In this document: positions 27,856-39,737 of the stretch, in pieces | Numbering within the stretch: the first letter of the stretch is position 1 | How the letters are laid out: each line of letters opens with the position of its first letter | NCBI RefSeq assembly: GCF_902148845.1 | Contig: NC_043748.1 | Span: forward strand, 19,661,346 to 19,725,345 | DNA length: 64,000 bases | Direction: 5' to 3' | Source of the DNA: Salarias fasciatus | Taxonomy: Eukaryota > Chordata > Actinopteri > Blenniiformes > Blenniidae | Notes under the pieces: model-generated | Database searches by the model: none | Told to the model about the DNA's origin: nothing | Seen by the model: the letters and a program-made list of their open reading frames with translations, nothing else | Made by a program: the position numbers and the translations under genes

Positions 27856-29296
27856 GTAAATGTCAATATTGTGAATATAAAGACTTATATTCTTGTGAAA
27901 TGTGGTGGAGTGGATCTCTGGAGTGACTTTAAATCTAAATACTGCCTCCAATTTGTACCCAAATGCAGTATTTGTACCTAAATGTTTGTGGTTTCAGGCC
28001 AGATCTGGTGACAGATAAGTGGTAACCTCAATGAAACTGGCCGTGACATATGTGAGTGCAAAGTTTTCATGGATTTACCCCTTTTTTCCCCCTCATGATC
28101 CATTATTCTAAACTGCGGTGTCGAAAAGTGGTTCCTGGAGTTCAGTGCCGATGACTCAGGGAGCTGGTGGTTTTAGACAGAGGGTGGAGATCCCTCAAAG
28201 CACAGGAGACACAGTGGCGTTATTCTGCAAACACACATGAAAGAGACAGATATCTGCTCACCTGGGTCTGAAAAGCCTAATTTACCTGTCAAATCAAATT
28301 CATTTCTAAGAATGTGGACAGATATCTCAAATCTGGCCGAGATCCCTCGATCCTCTGGAACCTTCCTCCGTCCCTCTTGTGAGAAACAAAAACTTCAGCG
28401 GTGGATTTATACAACAACCGGTAACTGAGTGAATGCTCTGACTTCCACCTTTAGCAAACACAGTGGCGAGCCAGTCTGTTGAGTGGGCCTGGGAACAATC
28501 GGCCTTCATGAAAGCAGCTTCCTCCTCATGGAACACCCTCTCCGGTCAGAGCAGCGACCTCCTTTATGCAGCCACTCCTTCAGGGCGACAAACAAACCAG
28601 GACAAACCCTCCTTGTTGGCAGCTGTATGTGATCTCCACCAGGGAGGGAGTCCTGGATGTCCTGTTTAGCAGCCACTAAGACGACCAGCTCACAGTGACC
28701 ACAAGGGGGCGCCACAGTGCAGCAAAGAGGCCGCAGAGGAGCCAGAAGACTGATGCACCGGCGAGAGGCCAGCAGAGTCCAGGTGGACATTTGAATGGAT
28801 GCTGAGTTTATTGATGCAAACAGGGAGATTCTGATGCCTGCAGATGACAGAAGAAGGACTCGAAACAAATGTTTTGGTTCGTTATCAGAATCTACAAGCA
28901 ACCTGGCCTGTGGGGTCAGTGGATTTGCTCCGAGACAGACAGCGACGGCCTGTCAGCTTTGGGATTCGAATCGGGTGACAAATATTATATCCCAAATCCA
29001 AGGGTGTGACGATGCCTACTTCTAAGGTTTTGCTGGCAGAAAGTTAAAAAAAACAAAACATTGTCTATAAAGAAATTGCTCAACTGTAGACAATTTTGAG
29101 TCTCGAGCAAATGATTCTTCACCTCAAGACTCCAAAAAAGACGACAGGAGCAATAGAGAAAATGGTGTAACTGTAAGTCTGCGGCGGCCGAATACTGACG
29201 GCCATCGACTCCTCCTTCATGGTATCTTTTGTTCTCCCTTTTCCCACATTACCATTTTAATATTTCCTTATTGAAAATGGGAACGATACCCCCTCA
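27854..29296. other. intergenic, nothing recognised
   Basis: Mixed sequence with no exon chain. Short open frames at 28237, 28463 and 28795 lack splice context or known domains. Confidence 0.5.
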
Positions 29297-29298
29297 TT

Positions 29299-29310
29299 GT
29301 GTGTGTGTGT

Positions 29311-29341
<31 letters not shown>

Positions 29342-29349
29342 GGGGGGGT
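29299..29349 (+). repeat. (GT)n followed by poly(G)
   Basis: About 13 GT units then more than 20 consecutive G. The G run could form a quadruplex and is prone to assembly length error. Confidence 0.9.
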
Positions 29350-29368
29350 CAAAATGCTTCCTGAAAGC

Positions 29369-29868
29369 TAGGGTTGGCGATCTCAATTAGATATTTTCTT
29401 AAATACTGGTTGAAATGACCCAATGTGAAGCAATTCATAGCGTGTTCTTAAAGTAGAGCGGAAAATTTCCGCCTTCTACAGCAGGAGTAAAACAGGAAAA
29501 ACAGCAACCAGTAGTCTTGCCGGGACACCTTGGTTGTAAACCAATCAAATCCCCTTCGCTGTTCTACCTGCCCCCTACGCGTACATGTCAATGGCGTGCA
29601 CCGACCCTGGTTCAGTGCGTGCGTTGCCAAGCTGAGAAGGACGGCGCGTCGTTGCAGAATGGTGGAGAAGAAAGTTTGGGGGTTTATTTGCCGTTGAGTG
29701 CGCCATAACTTGGCGTAGTGCAAATAAAGAAAACCGAAGCGCTGAGGACAGGTTAGTACTGTGACAGCGGTGCTCATGCATGTAAGCGGGAGTTCCTCCA
29801 ATGGGGTGGGAGCTGGGCGGGGCCACTACATTCGAATACATGCTAGTTTTCCAAGATCGCCAACCCTG
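29369..29868. mobile_element. hAT-like non-autonomous element
   Basis: The ends are inverted copies: left tagggttggcgatct (29369) and right agatcgccaaccctg (ending 29868). About 500 bp with no transposase frame. An 8 bp target duplication is not clearly preserved, so the family is inferred from the terminal CAGGGTTGG style. Confidence 0.65.
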
Positions 29869-30211
29869 GCTTTAATACTTTTTTTTTACACTACAATGGT
29901 TGAAATTTCATAAGTCTGGGCATCACTTTTGTGTGTTGCTTCCAAACACTAACTTTAAAGTAATGAAGTTCAGACATTTCAGTGTAAACCGTTGATATTC
30001 AGAATTCTTCACATCAGTGGGATTCCCCTCAGTGAATAAATGCATTTTACAGCCATTCCTCTGCAGTCACCGATAGTTTATAAGACTGCACAGGCTGAGG
30101 CTGGCATTAAATTACACACTGCACCTTTAAATCTAACTGGGTTGGAGCCTCCGGCTGTTTGAACGTCATGTTAAAACAAGAGGACAGAAGCATTGCATTG
30201 CTTGGACTCTC

Positions 30212-30217
30212 TTTATT
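30212..30217 (-). terminator. K1 polyadenylation signal
   Basis: AATAAA on the minus strand (TTTATT on plus), 62 bp after the K1 stop codon. Confidence 0.75.
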
Positions 30218-30278
30218 GTCTGTTCAGAACTTCTGCTCGACAGTGCTGAAGAGAAGACTTCTGATTGGCTTGTTGAGA

Positions 30279-32390
30279 TCAACGGGCCAAGGTGGAGGAG
30301 CTGGTGGAGGTGGCCACCACCTTCCCGTCCACGACTTCCTCTGTCACGGTCACCACGCGCTTGGTGGTGGTCCTGGTCGAGGATGAGCTGCGGACCGACG
30401 GAGAACAGGTCAGACGAGCCGTGTCTCGCCGGCTGAAAGGCGTTGACGGGCGGAGGCTCACCTGGTGCTGCTGCCGCCCTCTCCGTCCAGCAGGCGGCGG
30501 TACTCTGCGATCTCCAGCTCCAGCCTGGTCTTGATGTCCAGCAGCATCTGGTACTCGGCGGACTGACGCTCCAGGTCGGCCCTCAGCTGAACCAGCTGCT
30601 CCTCTAGACACGCCACCTGACGGAGGACGGGCGGCGTTTAGCACGACATGGCAACTCCCACCAGCAGGGGGAGCCACTGCTGACCTGCCTCACGCGATGC
30701 AGTGGGATGCGCTCACCTGCGACTGGTACCCGGCGAGCTGCATGGCGTACCGGTTCTGCGTTTCGGCCAGAGTGGCCTCCAGAGACGCTTTCTGCACAGA
30801 GGAGACGGCGGTCAGGGACGGAGCGGCCATTTTCCCTCACACGCCGGGGTGAAGCGTTGACTCACCATGCTCAGCTGGGACTGCAGCTCGATCTCCAGCC
30901 CCTGCAGTGTTCGCTTGAGCTCTGTGATCTCCGACCGCGACGTGTTGAGCGTTTCTGTCTGCGTGATGACCTCCTTACTGAGCTCCTCGGACTGCAGACA
31001 CACGGCACTCGGGTCAGAGTCGGGATCGTGAAGCCGCGCGCCGTCAGGAAGCAGGACGAGGCGTCACGGCGCTTACCCTCGATTTGAACCAGGCCTCCAG
31101 GTCTCTCTTGTTCTTCATGGTGACGCCCTCGTAGTACTCTCTGATTTCGGCCAGGGTGGAGTTGAGGTCGGCCTGAGGGGCGGCGTCCACCTCCACGTTC
31201 ACCTGTCCGCTCATCTGAGACCTCATGGCCAGCAGCTCCTGCAGGAGGAGAAGGGTCAGACGCCGCCCACCAGTCAGAGAAGCCTCCACCTGAGGCCACG
31301 CCCACCTCCTCGTGGTTCTTCTTGAGGAAGATGAGCTCCTCCTTCAGGCCCTCGATCTGCATCTCCAGGTCGGTCCTGGCCAGCGTCAGCTCGTCCAGGA
31401 CCCTCCTGAGCCCGGCGATGTCGCTCTCCACCGACTGGCGCATGGCCAGCTCGTTCTCGTACCTGCAGCGGGGACACGCCTCGGACGTCAGCGCCACGCT
31501 CCGAACACCGGCAGCAGCGAGTCATTCAGAGGAAAAAGTGTTAACGTATACAGATTCATTTGCTCACTTCAGCCTGAAGTCGTCGGCGGCGAGGCGTGCG
31601 TTGTCGATGCTGAGGTGGATCGCTCCGTTCACCTTCACTGCATTCTGGATCTGAAAGACAAGAGCATGAGTTGATCCTGAAGCTTCTCTCAAACATTTAA
31701 TAGTTTTCACTCTTTGACTTGAGGGAAAATTAAAAAAAAAAAAATGCATCTGTATTCAAAAACACCAGCAAGACCCCAAAATAAAACTTTTTCCTGCAGT
31801 TTGTAAATAATTTTAATATTATTGTGCATGAAAGAAGGTTCCATGATGCCTTTAGGAACCGCTGACTCCATGCAGTTTAACTTGATCTTTTGACCTCCCC
31901 GCACACTGACCCCGTTTCCCGTCATGCCCCGGGGCCTCACCTTGCCCTGCAGGTCAGCGATGGTGGCGAAGTAGGCGCTGTAGTCCCGCGTGGCGGGCCC
32001 GGCCTTGCTGTCCAGGAACTGGCGGATCTTGAGCTCCAGCTCGGCGTTGGCCTTCTCCAGGGAGCGCACCTTCTCCAGGTAGGAGGCCAGGCGGTCGTTC
32101 AGGTTCTGCATGGTGAACTTCTCGTTGCCGATCACGCCGCTGTCCATGCCGGACACGCTGTAGCTCACGGAGTATCCGCCGCTGCCGCCGCCGCCGCCGT
32201 AGGCTGCAGCACCGCCGCCGGACACGGAGGAGATGCGCACCCCGCTGCCGGTCGCGCCGCCGTACACGCTGCGGGCTTTGGAGGCCACGAAGCCGCCGCC
32301 GAAGCCGCCGCCGCCGAAGCCGCCGCCGCCGCTGACGCTGCGGCCGGAGCTGCGCACCGTGGTGTTGCTGGTGGTGCGGTAGGAGGACAT
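30279..32390 (-). CDS. type I keratin (K1 of cluster)
   Basis: Eight exons: 32390-31941, 31650-31568, 31462-31306, 31238-31077, 30991-30866, 30791-30717, 30616-30462 and 30387-30279. They total 1,317 nt, or 438 aa. An acidic keratin that pairs with type II keratins in epithelial intermediate filaments. The head (residues 1-93) is Gly/Ser-rich. The helix-initiation motif [16 protein letters not shown] starts at residue 94 and the helix-termination motif [12 protein letters not shown] is present. The tail has [17 protein letters not shown]. Exons 2-5 have the type I sizes 83, 157, 162 and 126 bp. Odd: the usual single exon 6 is split by a 100 bp intron (30716-30617) between a Gln and a Val codon, unlike the four neighbours. 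Exon 3 is nearly identical to that of K5. A TATA-like TTTAAAAGG lies at 32463-32471. Similar to K13/K15-type keratins, but I cannot fix a symbol. Confidence 0.95.
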
Positions 32391-32462
32391 GATGGAGGCT
32401 GCAGGCTGAGCTGAGTGCAGGAGGAGAGAGAGAGAGAGTGAGGAGCAAGCGCCGCTCCTCCG

Positions 32463-32471
32463 CCTTTTAAA
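32463..32471 (-). promoter_or_regulatory. TATA-like box of K1
   Basis: TTTAAAAGG on the minus strand, about 75 bp upstream of the K1 start codon. Confidence 0.5.
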
Positions 32472-32741
32472 CCCCCCGCTGGCTGTCAATCACTCGTCAG
32501 GCGGCGGCGCGCCCGGCCGCAGGTATGCGCACCTGAGGGGCGGCGGCCGCGGGCGCGGCGGGGATGGTCCGAAAAAAAAATGTACTGTAACCTTTACACA
32601 GAGCTGACAATGAGGAGCAGAGCTCACCTGCAGCAGGAGGCAGTGAAAACTGTGTGGGCGGCAGAATGTTAATAACAGCTGTTAGAAAAACTTCTGCAAT
32701 TACAGCAGGAGTCATTTCTGCAGAGTTCTGCAGGTGAAAGT

Positions 32742-33135
32742 GCTTCGTTCAGGTCAGGGGAGGGCACCTCGGGGCCCAGAGGGCCAGCGTCCGGCATGTT
32801 TCAGTCCTCTCACCCAGGTAAACACACCTGACTGCTAAAAAGTGCATGTTGTCTTATTGCACCCCTTATGAAGACTTATGAGGTTGAGGTGTGCTGAAGA
32901 CACTGTTCAAACACACATTCAGTGTTTCTCCAACACGGAGTCAAAACACCTCATGGACGGGCACCCGGGGTCTTCGAGCAAGGCAGTCCTGGATGTTTTT
33001 AGTGTGTTCTGGCTCCAACACACCTGGATTTAATGGCTGTATCAGGATGAAGCTCTGATAACGAGACAATCAACAAATCAGGTGTGTTGAAGTGAGGGAC
33101 TTGCTTCTCCAGGACCAGGACTGCCCATTGCCCTG
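32742..33135. mobile_element. fold-back MITE-like repeat
   Basis: Contains inverted copies of the caggtgtgttgaag / ctccaacacacctg arms (33015-33028 and 33079-33092), flanked by gcctggatgttttt-type and tccaggaccagg ends. Related in style to the element at 4067-4264. It may be two nested copies. Confidence 0.55.
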
Positions 33136-34096
33136 CGAGTCCAGTCCTGGTTCTGGTTCTGGTTCTGGCGTCCCTCCATCTTACATGTTTCACGTTCCTC
33201 ACACACCTGATTGTGATGAGAGACTCTTAGTTTGGCTGTTTGACAAACCTGATGAAGACTTTGTCGTTAGATTCACGAGCGTTGAAGCATCTCAAACATG
33301 CAGGACGGCGATGCTCCAGCTCCAGGGTGGGGTTAGAGGAGGAGGATGAGGACGAGGAGGAAGACTCGGAGATGCTAAAATCACAATGAGAGTTGAAAGA
33401 TCATCATCAACCTCCCACAATGCATCAGACTCCTGTACACCCTCCGCAGTTGCTGCAAACTCCCACAGATTTTCTAAAATAGAATTGATCAGATGCGAGG
33501 TTTCTCAAAGCGTGCCGCAGAACGATGCTCCCAGCAGGAGAACTCTGGAGGGAAGAGCAGTTCGCCGTCGCTAACATCTTCTGGAAACTCCTCACACGGC
33601 CGGAAGAACATCACCGATGGTCTTTGACAGTTTAACTGACTTATTTACGATCAGCTCCTTTGGTTTAATGAAAACTTTATCGTAATTGTTCAGACGCTGC
33701 TGCAGTTCCTGTCGTGAGAAGAGGTCAGAGGTGAAAGGTCATAAGTGGTTGAGAGTGTGGAACTCAGGACGTGCAGACAGCAGAGCCGTCTCTTTTTTCA
33801 AGGTTTATTGAAAGACATTTGTCCAAATGTGATGGAATCGTCGGGTGGGTTTATTTCGATTGCAAGCAGATGGAAGTGGATTCAACAACCTTTGTTTGGA
33901 AAGTCATAAATAATATATGTTGAATTATTTAATCTCTAACTCAGTTATCCTGTAGGATATAAAGTTTAGCCCAGATGTCAATATGACAGCCGTGATGGCT
34001 GATGTGGTGCTGATGGGGGACCTTTGGCAGACTGCAGTCGTGTCGGGACAGAGTCAGGTTAACCTTTACAGCTGGTTTACCTTTGATTCCTCGCCG
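33136..34096. other. intergenic, nothing recognised
   Basis: Contains a small ggttct tandem repeat at about 33150-33168. No gene seen. Confidence 0.45.
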
Positions 34097-34486
34097 CTCC
34101 TCCTCCTGCAGGATCCAACATGCCAGAGGAGTCACAGGCAGAAAGGTCACCTGAAATCCAGCTGCCTCGTCCCACTCTAGTGCTAATAAATGTTGAGTTT
34201 GATGTTGACTTTCTAAACCACGCCTTCCTGAAAGGTAACCCTGAATCAATCCAAAAAGTGAAACGCATGAGAAGAAAAAGTGCATGCTTGGAGAAAATGT
34301 CTCCATAAGCCGGCGGCTAAACACCTCAGAGCGGATTTGCGATGTGGCCCCGCTAATAGGCGACCTTTACCAGTGCGATCACAGAAACACGTCTGCTGTG
34401 ATTATTACTCACTGCTGCTGCTCCTGCAGGATGCAGCTTGTCCGAGGAGTCACACACTGAAAGGACACCTGAAATCCAGATGCCTC
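34097..34486 (+). repeat. diverged 72 bp direct repeat pair
   Basis: 34097-34168 and 34415-34486 share ctcctgcaggat, gaggagtcaca, then gaaagg/gaaagga and acctgaaatccag, at roughly 80 percent identity and 318 bp apart. Both contain a ctcctgcag acceptor-like motif. The first is followed by an open frame (MPEESQAERSPEIQ) and the second keeps only part of it. Confidence 0.6.
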
Positions 34487-34682
34487 ACCTCTGGATTTGA
34501 CTCACCGCGCTGTGACAGTTCCCATCCGTTGGTCTGACACATGGCTTTTAAGCTCTGGCTCGACGGCTCCCCTGCAGCTACTGCTAAATGTGAATGAATA
34601 ATTTAATGTTAGTTTGTGTGATTCTGCAGAGGGACTCTCTCTGCTGTTGATTGTTTTTTTGCTTCATCAGCTCATTCTAGAT

Positions 34683-35277
34683 CAGAGTTCTGCAAACTTT
34701 ATGACCAAAAGAGCCATTTTTTGTGACTTTCTGTCAAGTCAAGTTGTTCTGGAGCCACAAAGCACATTAAACATTTAAAATGAGGTGAATACAAATCATA
34801 AAGTTTCATATGTAGTTTTGAAGCACAATCAAAAACAGTGTATTATGATGTCTTTATGAAGTTTAAACTACAGTTCAGAATAGGTTTTCAACTTTAAAGG
34901 CTTTTGTTGTTGATACGTTTTGAAATTTTAGCTGTTTTATCCATTTGACCTCTTTTTAAGCAGTTTTGCATGCTTTTTTCCAACCAGATTTAATTTTCTT
35001 CTTTTAGAAATTCTAGACATTTCAGGGTTTTTTTAGCTGTTCTATCACCCCCCCCCCACACACACACACACACACACTTCTTGTGGTTTAAACCATTTTC
35101 CCCAATTTTACTTGAACCTTTTTTGATCCCTTTTGATCCAGGAGCGATGAATCATGTTGAATGGTGCTGTGCTGTGTCACGAAAATTGAAAGTCAAATGT
35201 TTGTTCATGTTTGATGTGGTGAAGGCTTCATGGAGCCGCTGCAGAGGGACTGAAGAGCAGCAGGTTGCACACCCCTG
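34683..35277. mobile_element. hAT-type MITE
   Basis: Terminal inverted repeats are cagagttctgcaaac (left) and, inverted from the right end, caggggtgtgcaacc. They are flanked by 8 bp target-site copies ttctagat (34675-34682) and gtctagat (35278-35285) with one mismatch. About 595 bp with no transposase. Subterminal gagccatttt and gagccgctgcagagg fit a common teleost hAT-derived family. Confidence 0.8.
35047..35078 (+). repeat. poly(C)/(CA)n inside the MITE
   Basis: Nine C then about ten CA units. Confidence 0.9.
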
Positions 35278-35285
35278 GTCTAGAT

Positions 35286-37606
35286 GCTTCATCCACCACG
35301 GTGCAAAGACCGCACACAGTCTGCAGACGTTTCCATTGGAGGTCAACATGTGGCACGATGTGATTCAATGTCCTCCTCCACCTCCTCCACCTCCTCCTCC
35401 TCCGCCTCCTCCTCCCTCTTCCCGTACACCTGCTGCTTAAACAAACCTGGAGTGAAACTGCTGTCAGCTGAATGTTATCAGACCTGTTTCTACGCCCAGC
35501 GCTGACCTCCAGCTCCGCCTGGACGGCGGCCAGCCCCGACGAGCGATGCGAAGCCGCCGTCTTTCTCAGGTGAGTTTGCACGGCGACTGATCCGTCTGCA
35601 AACTTCCCCGAGCCTGAGTGGCAGCCGAGTGACGGATGAGGGCAGGACCGTCTCCATCGTGACTCGCTCTCCTCACGCCGGTTATCTAATCTGGAAAGAG
35701 AGACTCGGAGTTCGAAGAGCAGGGCTGGGGTCTGCATGGTGAAGCCTCAGAGCCTCACACACACACACAGGGGCGGAGCCGCAAACACACACTTCAATGT
35801 GTTTACTGATCACATTTCTATTGATACTGAGTCCTTAAACTGAAGCAAAAAGCTTCTCTATGTGGCAGTGTCAGTGAAATGTTGTGATGAATGTCTATAA
35901 TTACACAAGGCTCATTTTCAAAATGCCTCTTGTGTCTCAGCTGAAAAGGGACTTTGAAAAATTGTTAAAAATGGCAAAAAAACAAAATGTAAAGAAAGAA
36001 AAATCCAAATTGGCTGAAATTTCTAAAAGTTAAACCACTAAGAAAAAAATATTTCGAAAAGATTAAAGAAAAAGTCAAAATGGGGAAAAGTAAATCCATT
36101 TAAGTGTTTTTGTGTTTTTCTTTTAACCAATGAAACCACTATAACCCAGCTACAGAAACTGTTAAAAATCGAATAAAATATTTACTCTTCTATTTTGGAT
36201 TAATTGAAACTTCAGTGCCGCAGAAGACAATTTTTGTACAAAATGCAAAAACTTTACAGCTTCATGTGTTGTTAAACATCAGTTCAAAAGTGAACATTTT
36301 GTGGTGGAAACTGACAAAAATGGTTCTTTTGGTCTTGAACTTTCCGGATCTCTGCTCCATGTAGCCTGGAAACTCTCTCTTTCTCCCTCTGTTTTCTGAA
36401 GCAGGATGTTTCTTTGATCATCCTCCAGCTGAACATGTCTGAGATGTTTGAGAGTCGACGGCTCGTCTGGTTCTAATGGATTTTTAATGTCTCCGATAGA
36501 AACCAGTTTGTCGGGGCGTCTCCGGATTCATATGAGCAGCCGCTGACAGACGAGTGAAATATCTGTCACACACAGATGAGACTGTCACGTAGGAAATGAG
36601 TTGTTTAAAATTACTTTTACCTGCATGATTTTACACAGTTAAAAAAAAATAAACATTTTTTTACAGTTAGAAACCTGAAATGAAGAAAAATCTTTCTGTA
36701 ATTTGTGTGATCTTCTGTTCGACTAAATTCTAACTATCAGTCGTTCTCTAATTACCAGACATAGAACCTGTTTTACAGTTAGACTGTTTCCATCCTGTAA
36801 CTGTAGTGAGTTTTCAACAAAGGGCACTCCCGGACCTGGAGGGCTGCAGTGCTGCGCGTTTCCAACACACCTGAACTGAATGAATGAGTGCGTGAATGAA
36901 TGAGTGACTCATCGCGAAGCGCTGCAGAAAGCCTCGTACGAGCCCGTCGTTGGGATCGTGCAGCGCCGAGGCCCTGCAGCGTCAGCAGTGTGGTCGTTTC
37001 TGTACGGCCGATCCGTCTCAGTCTTTCCAGTCGGGTTTTAGAACGCAGAGAACTCTGGTCATGTTTACTCATGAGCTGTAAATCAAGACAAAACGGATTC
37101 AGTTGGCGTTTGACTCCTGGAAGATTAATGATACCTATACATTTCCTGGTAAGGAGAAAGGAGGGGACGCGTCGGAACAGATCGGGAGGCGTATGAGAAA
37201 ATAACCAAAACAATAATTAAAGTAAACAGTGGTAAGGGAATCTGTTGGAACCTTCCTCGGTTCTCTGTAAACTTGCATAAAGATTTGTTTCAATTCTTCC
37301 TCGGGTCTCCGGAAGATTTAAGTCCATATTTGTGATCAACAGATATGATAAGCATCTGTCTGCAGAGAAAATTAGTTGGCATTATTGAAATATTTCCCTT
37401 AGCAACTTATCAACTAAAAAAACAATTATTTAAAGTACTACGAACTGCCTGGAAATGGCAGCACACACCTGGAAGAAAAATTTAAAATATTAATATTTCC
37501 ACTCTGTGAATTCTGCACACTCAAAATCCAGCATTAACCTTCGCAGAAATACAATCAGTCTGTGAAACGTGCAGCCAGGCGCAGACGGACTCCACAGTTA
37601 TGAGAA
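35286..37606. other. intergenic, nothing firm
   Basis: A short CTC-rich run at 35373-35410. From 35,860 to 36,350 it is A-rich, with gccactaag and ggttcttttggtcttgaac suggestive of an old hAT-type relic. At 36,814-36,880 there is a half-copy of the ccaacacacctg repeat. No gene seen. Confidence 0.4.
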
Positions 37607-38003
37607 CAGGAGTGTCAAATGCATTTTAGTTCACGTTCAGCCTGATCTGGTGTTGAGTGAGCCAGACCGGCAGAATAGGGCCATAATAACCTCTAAAATT
37701 TAAACTTTTATTTGTCGTGGTGTAGCGTACACATGATAAAAATCTCTATATTTTTTGTTAAAAATAAGCAGTTACTACAGAAAATGACTAAAATCTCAAC
37801 ACAAAGCCAATTTTTATGAAACCTTCTGGTGGAAAATACAACAAATTTTCAACAAAAAAAAAAAAACAAAAACAAAAAACACAGAACTCCAGAAACCAAT
37901 GCTTTACTTTGAAGTTTTGGAAATGTGTTTAGTGATTTAGTGGGCCAGAATGGAACCTCATGCAGGCCGCGTTTTGCACACAAGCCTCATGTTTGACGCC
38001 CAG
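37607..38003. mobile_element. hAT-type MITE (diverged)
   Basis: The left end caggagtgtcaaatgcattt and the right end gcctcatgtttgacgccca are imperfect inverted repeats of the widespread caggggtgtcaaactc family. Interior gggccagaatggaacc and gccgcgttttgcacac fit. No clear target duplication and no coding capacity. Confidence 0.65.
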
Positions 38004-38425
38004 GCACTAGAAGGTTTCTTCCATTCTGCTGAGATGATCAGGAGACTCTGTGAGCTCAATGAGGACACAGCGCCATCTACTGTCCCCAGAGGGAAAACAC
38101 CTCACTGGAAAGGAGGAGTGCAGGACAGAAGGTGTCTCATGATTCTCAACCAAAACAGCTGAAACTGATTTAAAGACCAAATAAAGAGACTATTCACTTT
38201 TAATGTGCCCAAGAGTTTTATAAATCTTTTAGATAAAGAGGGAGAGCTTTCATGTTCAGTTAAAAGAATTCAGAGGTTTGATTGTTCTATCACTTTCATG
38301 ACTTCATTAGTAGAAATTTAATGTCTTTATTTTTTTCATAGATTATTGTTTTCATTTGTTAATTGAATGAGCTGAGCGGAGCTATGAAGCCTCGCCGTCT
38401 CTGTCACACATTGACATGACATTCC
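38004..38425. other. intergenic, nothing recognised
   Basis: AT-rich without features. Confidence 0.5.
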
Positions 38426-38932
38426 TTAAAGGGACTTAAGGCAAGATTTGTGAAAAACTACACATGCATTTCCAGTTTATTCAATGCTAATGGGTCGTGA
38501 ATATAATGGATTCTTCGGCAGCCATCAAACGACCTGAATCCACTCAAAGCCCACAAAAAAATGCCACCACAAAGAAAAAAAGGACTTTATCAGCGTTATC
38601 TCATGAGTCAAAAAGAAAAAAAAAATGACCAAAGCCGGGCTGGCACCCGAATAAATATTGGATATGCGTTTGATTCATGGAGGGAACTTCAGCTGCATTT
38701 GGGAGTGAAAATGGATGCTGACAAAAATCACATAATATGCACTGTGGTCTTGCAGTAAACCACGACATAGTAAACAGAATGAGCATCCCTGGTGCAGCGC
38801 TGTGAAGACGGACATTCTGTAAAATGTTTGTGCGCGCTCCCGTGCCGCCTTGGCTGGTGGCTGCAGTTCCCCACAGCACCTATCGCGGCAGCACTGAGGT
38901 AAATTTTGTAAAGTTGCCTTAAGTCCCTTTAA
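38426..38932 (+). mobile_element. DNA-transposon-like element with perfect 19 bp terminal repeats
   Basis: The ends TTAAAGGGACTTAAGGCAA (38426-38444) and its exact complement (38914-38932) enclose 507 bp. The TTAA at the outer edge could be a piggyBac-type target site. An internal frame (38561-38758, 65 codons) reads MPPQRKKGLYQRYL, then RINIGYAFDSWRELQLHLGV, like the start of a host- or transposon-derived protein domain. Family unknown. Perfect ends suggest a young copy. Confidence 0.65.
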
Positions 38933-39737
38933 AACAACGCTAAGGAACTTTCAGTTTTTGTTGATTTTGGCGGCGCCAGTGGACAATAGCGGTAGTGTTT
39001 TTCCTGAAGGAATACTACAGTTCCCATGAGGACTAGTGCGTGGCGTCATAAATTGCTGCTCCCGGTGGCGTGCTGTCTGACTGAACTCGCCTTCATTTGT
39101 TTCCAGTGGCTGTGTGAAGGACGGATGGCGACAAGGTCATGAATCTAAATGAATCTAATGGTGGCTAAACAATGTTATGTCATGAAGTGACGCATGCCGT
39201 AAAGCAGTCCGCACATTTGGAGTTTTTTAATGTGCAGGGTTCCTACCACCCTCCTCACAGCTGCTCAGTCCAAGTGAAGCAATACTGACGCCCTCAGGTC
39301 GTGACAGAGGGGTCATTCAACTAGTTGTAAGTTGATGTATCATCACAAAAGATATTAAAATGTTTTATTAAGGTTGAAAAGTTCCTCAGTGACGGTTTCA
39401 AAGCATTAATGATTTCTGCAGGTTTGCTGAATATGTTTGAAGAGGATAACTGACTCCCACTGACTTCTTTTTTTATATATTTGCATGTTTTATTCACGAA
39501 AGGTATTTTCAATATTTTCAAAAATAGTTCAATAATTAACTTTTTATATTTTCACCAATTTTGTTTCTTCCTTTTCCCTGTTTTCCCTCTTTCCTTTGAG
39601 TGCTGCCCCCTGCTGGGCACTCGGTTAACTTAATTGATTCAGTATGAATTTCTGTTTTTATAAAAGAAAAAAGGGTGAAATAGTTTTAAATGATTCAAAA
39701 AATATTCTAAAAAAAAAACCCACCTCAGAGCCAATAT
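38933..39737. other. intergenic, possible ZNF143-like site
   Basis: At 39013-39030 actacagttcccatgagg resembles a ZNF143 site within a slightly CpG-richer stretch (38,960-39,140). No transcript start can be assigned. Confidence 0.35.

Noticed and set aside
26647-30200. Search for thra, the usual 3' neighbour of NR1D1 in mammals
   Set aside because: No nuclear-receptor exon is found on either strand between nr1d1 and K1.
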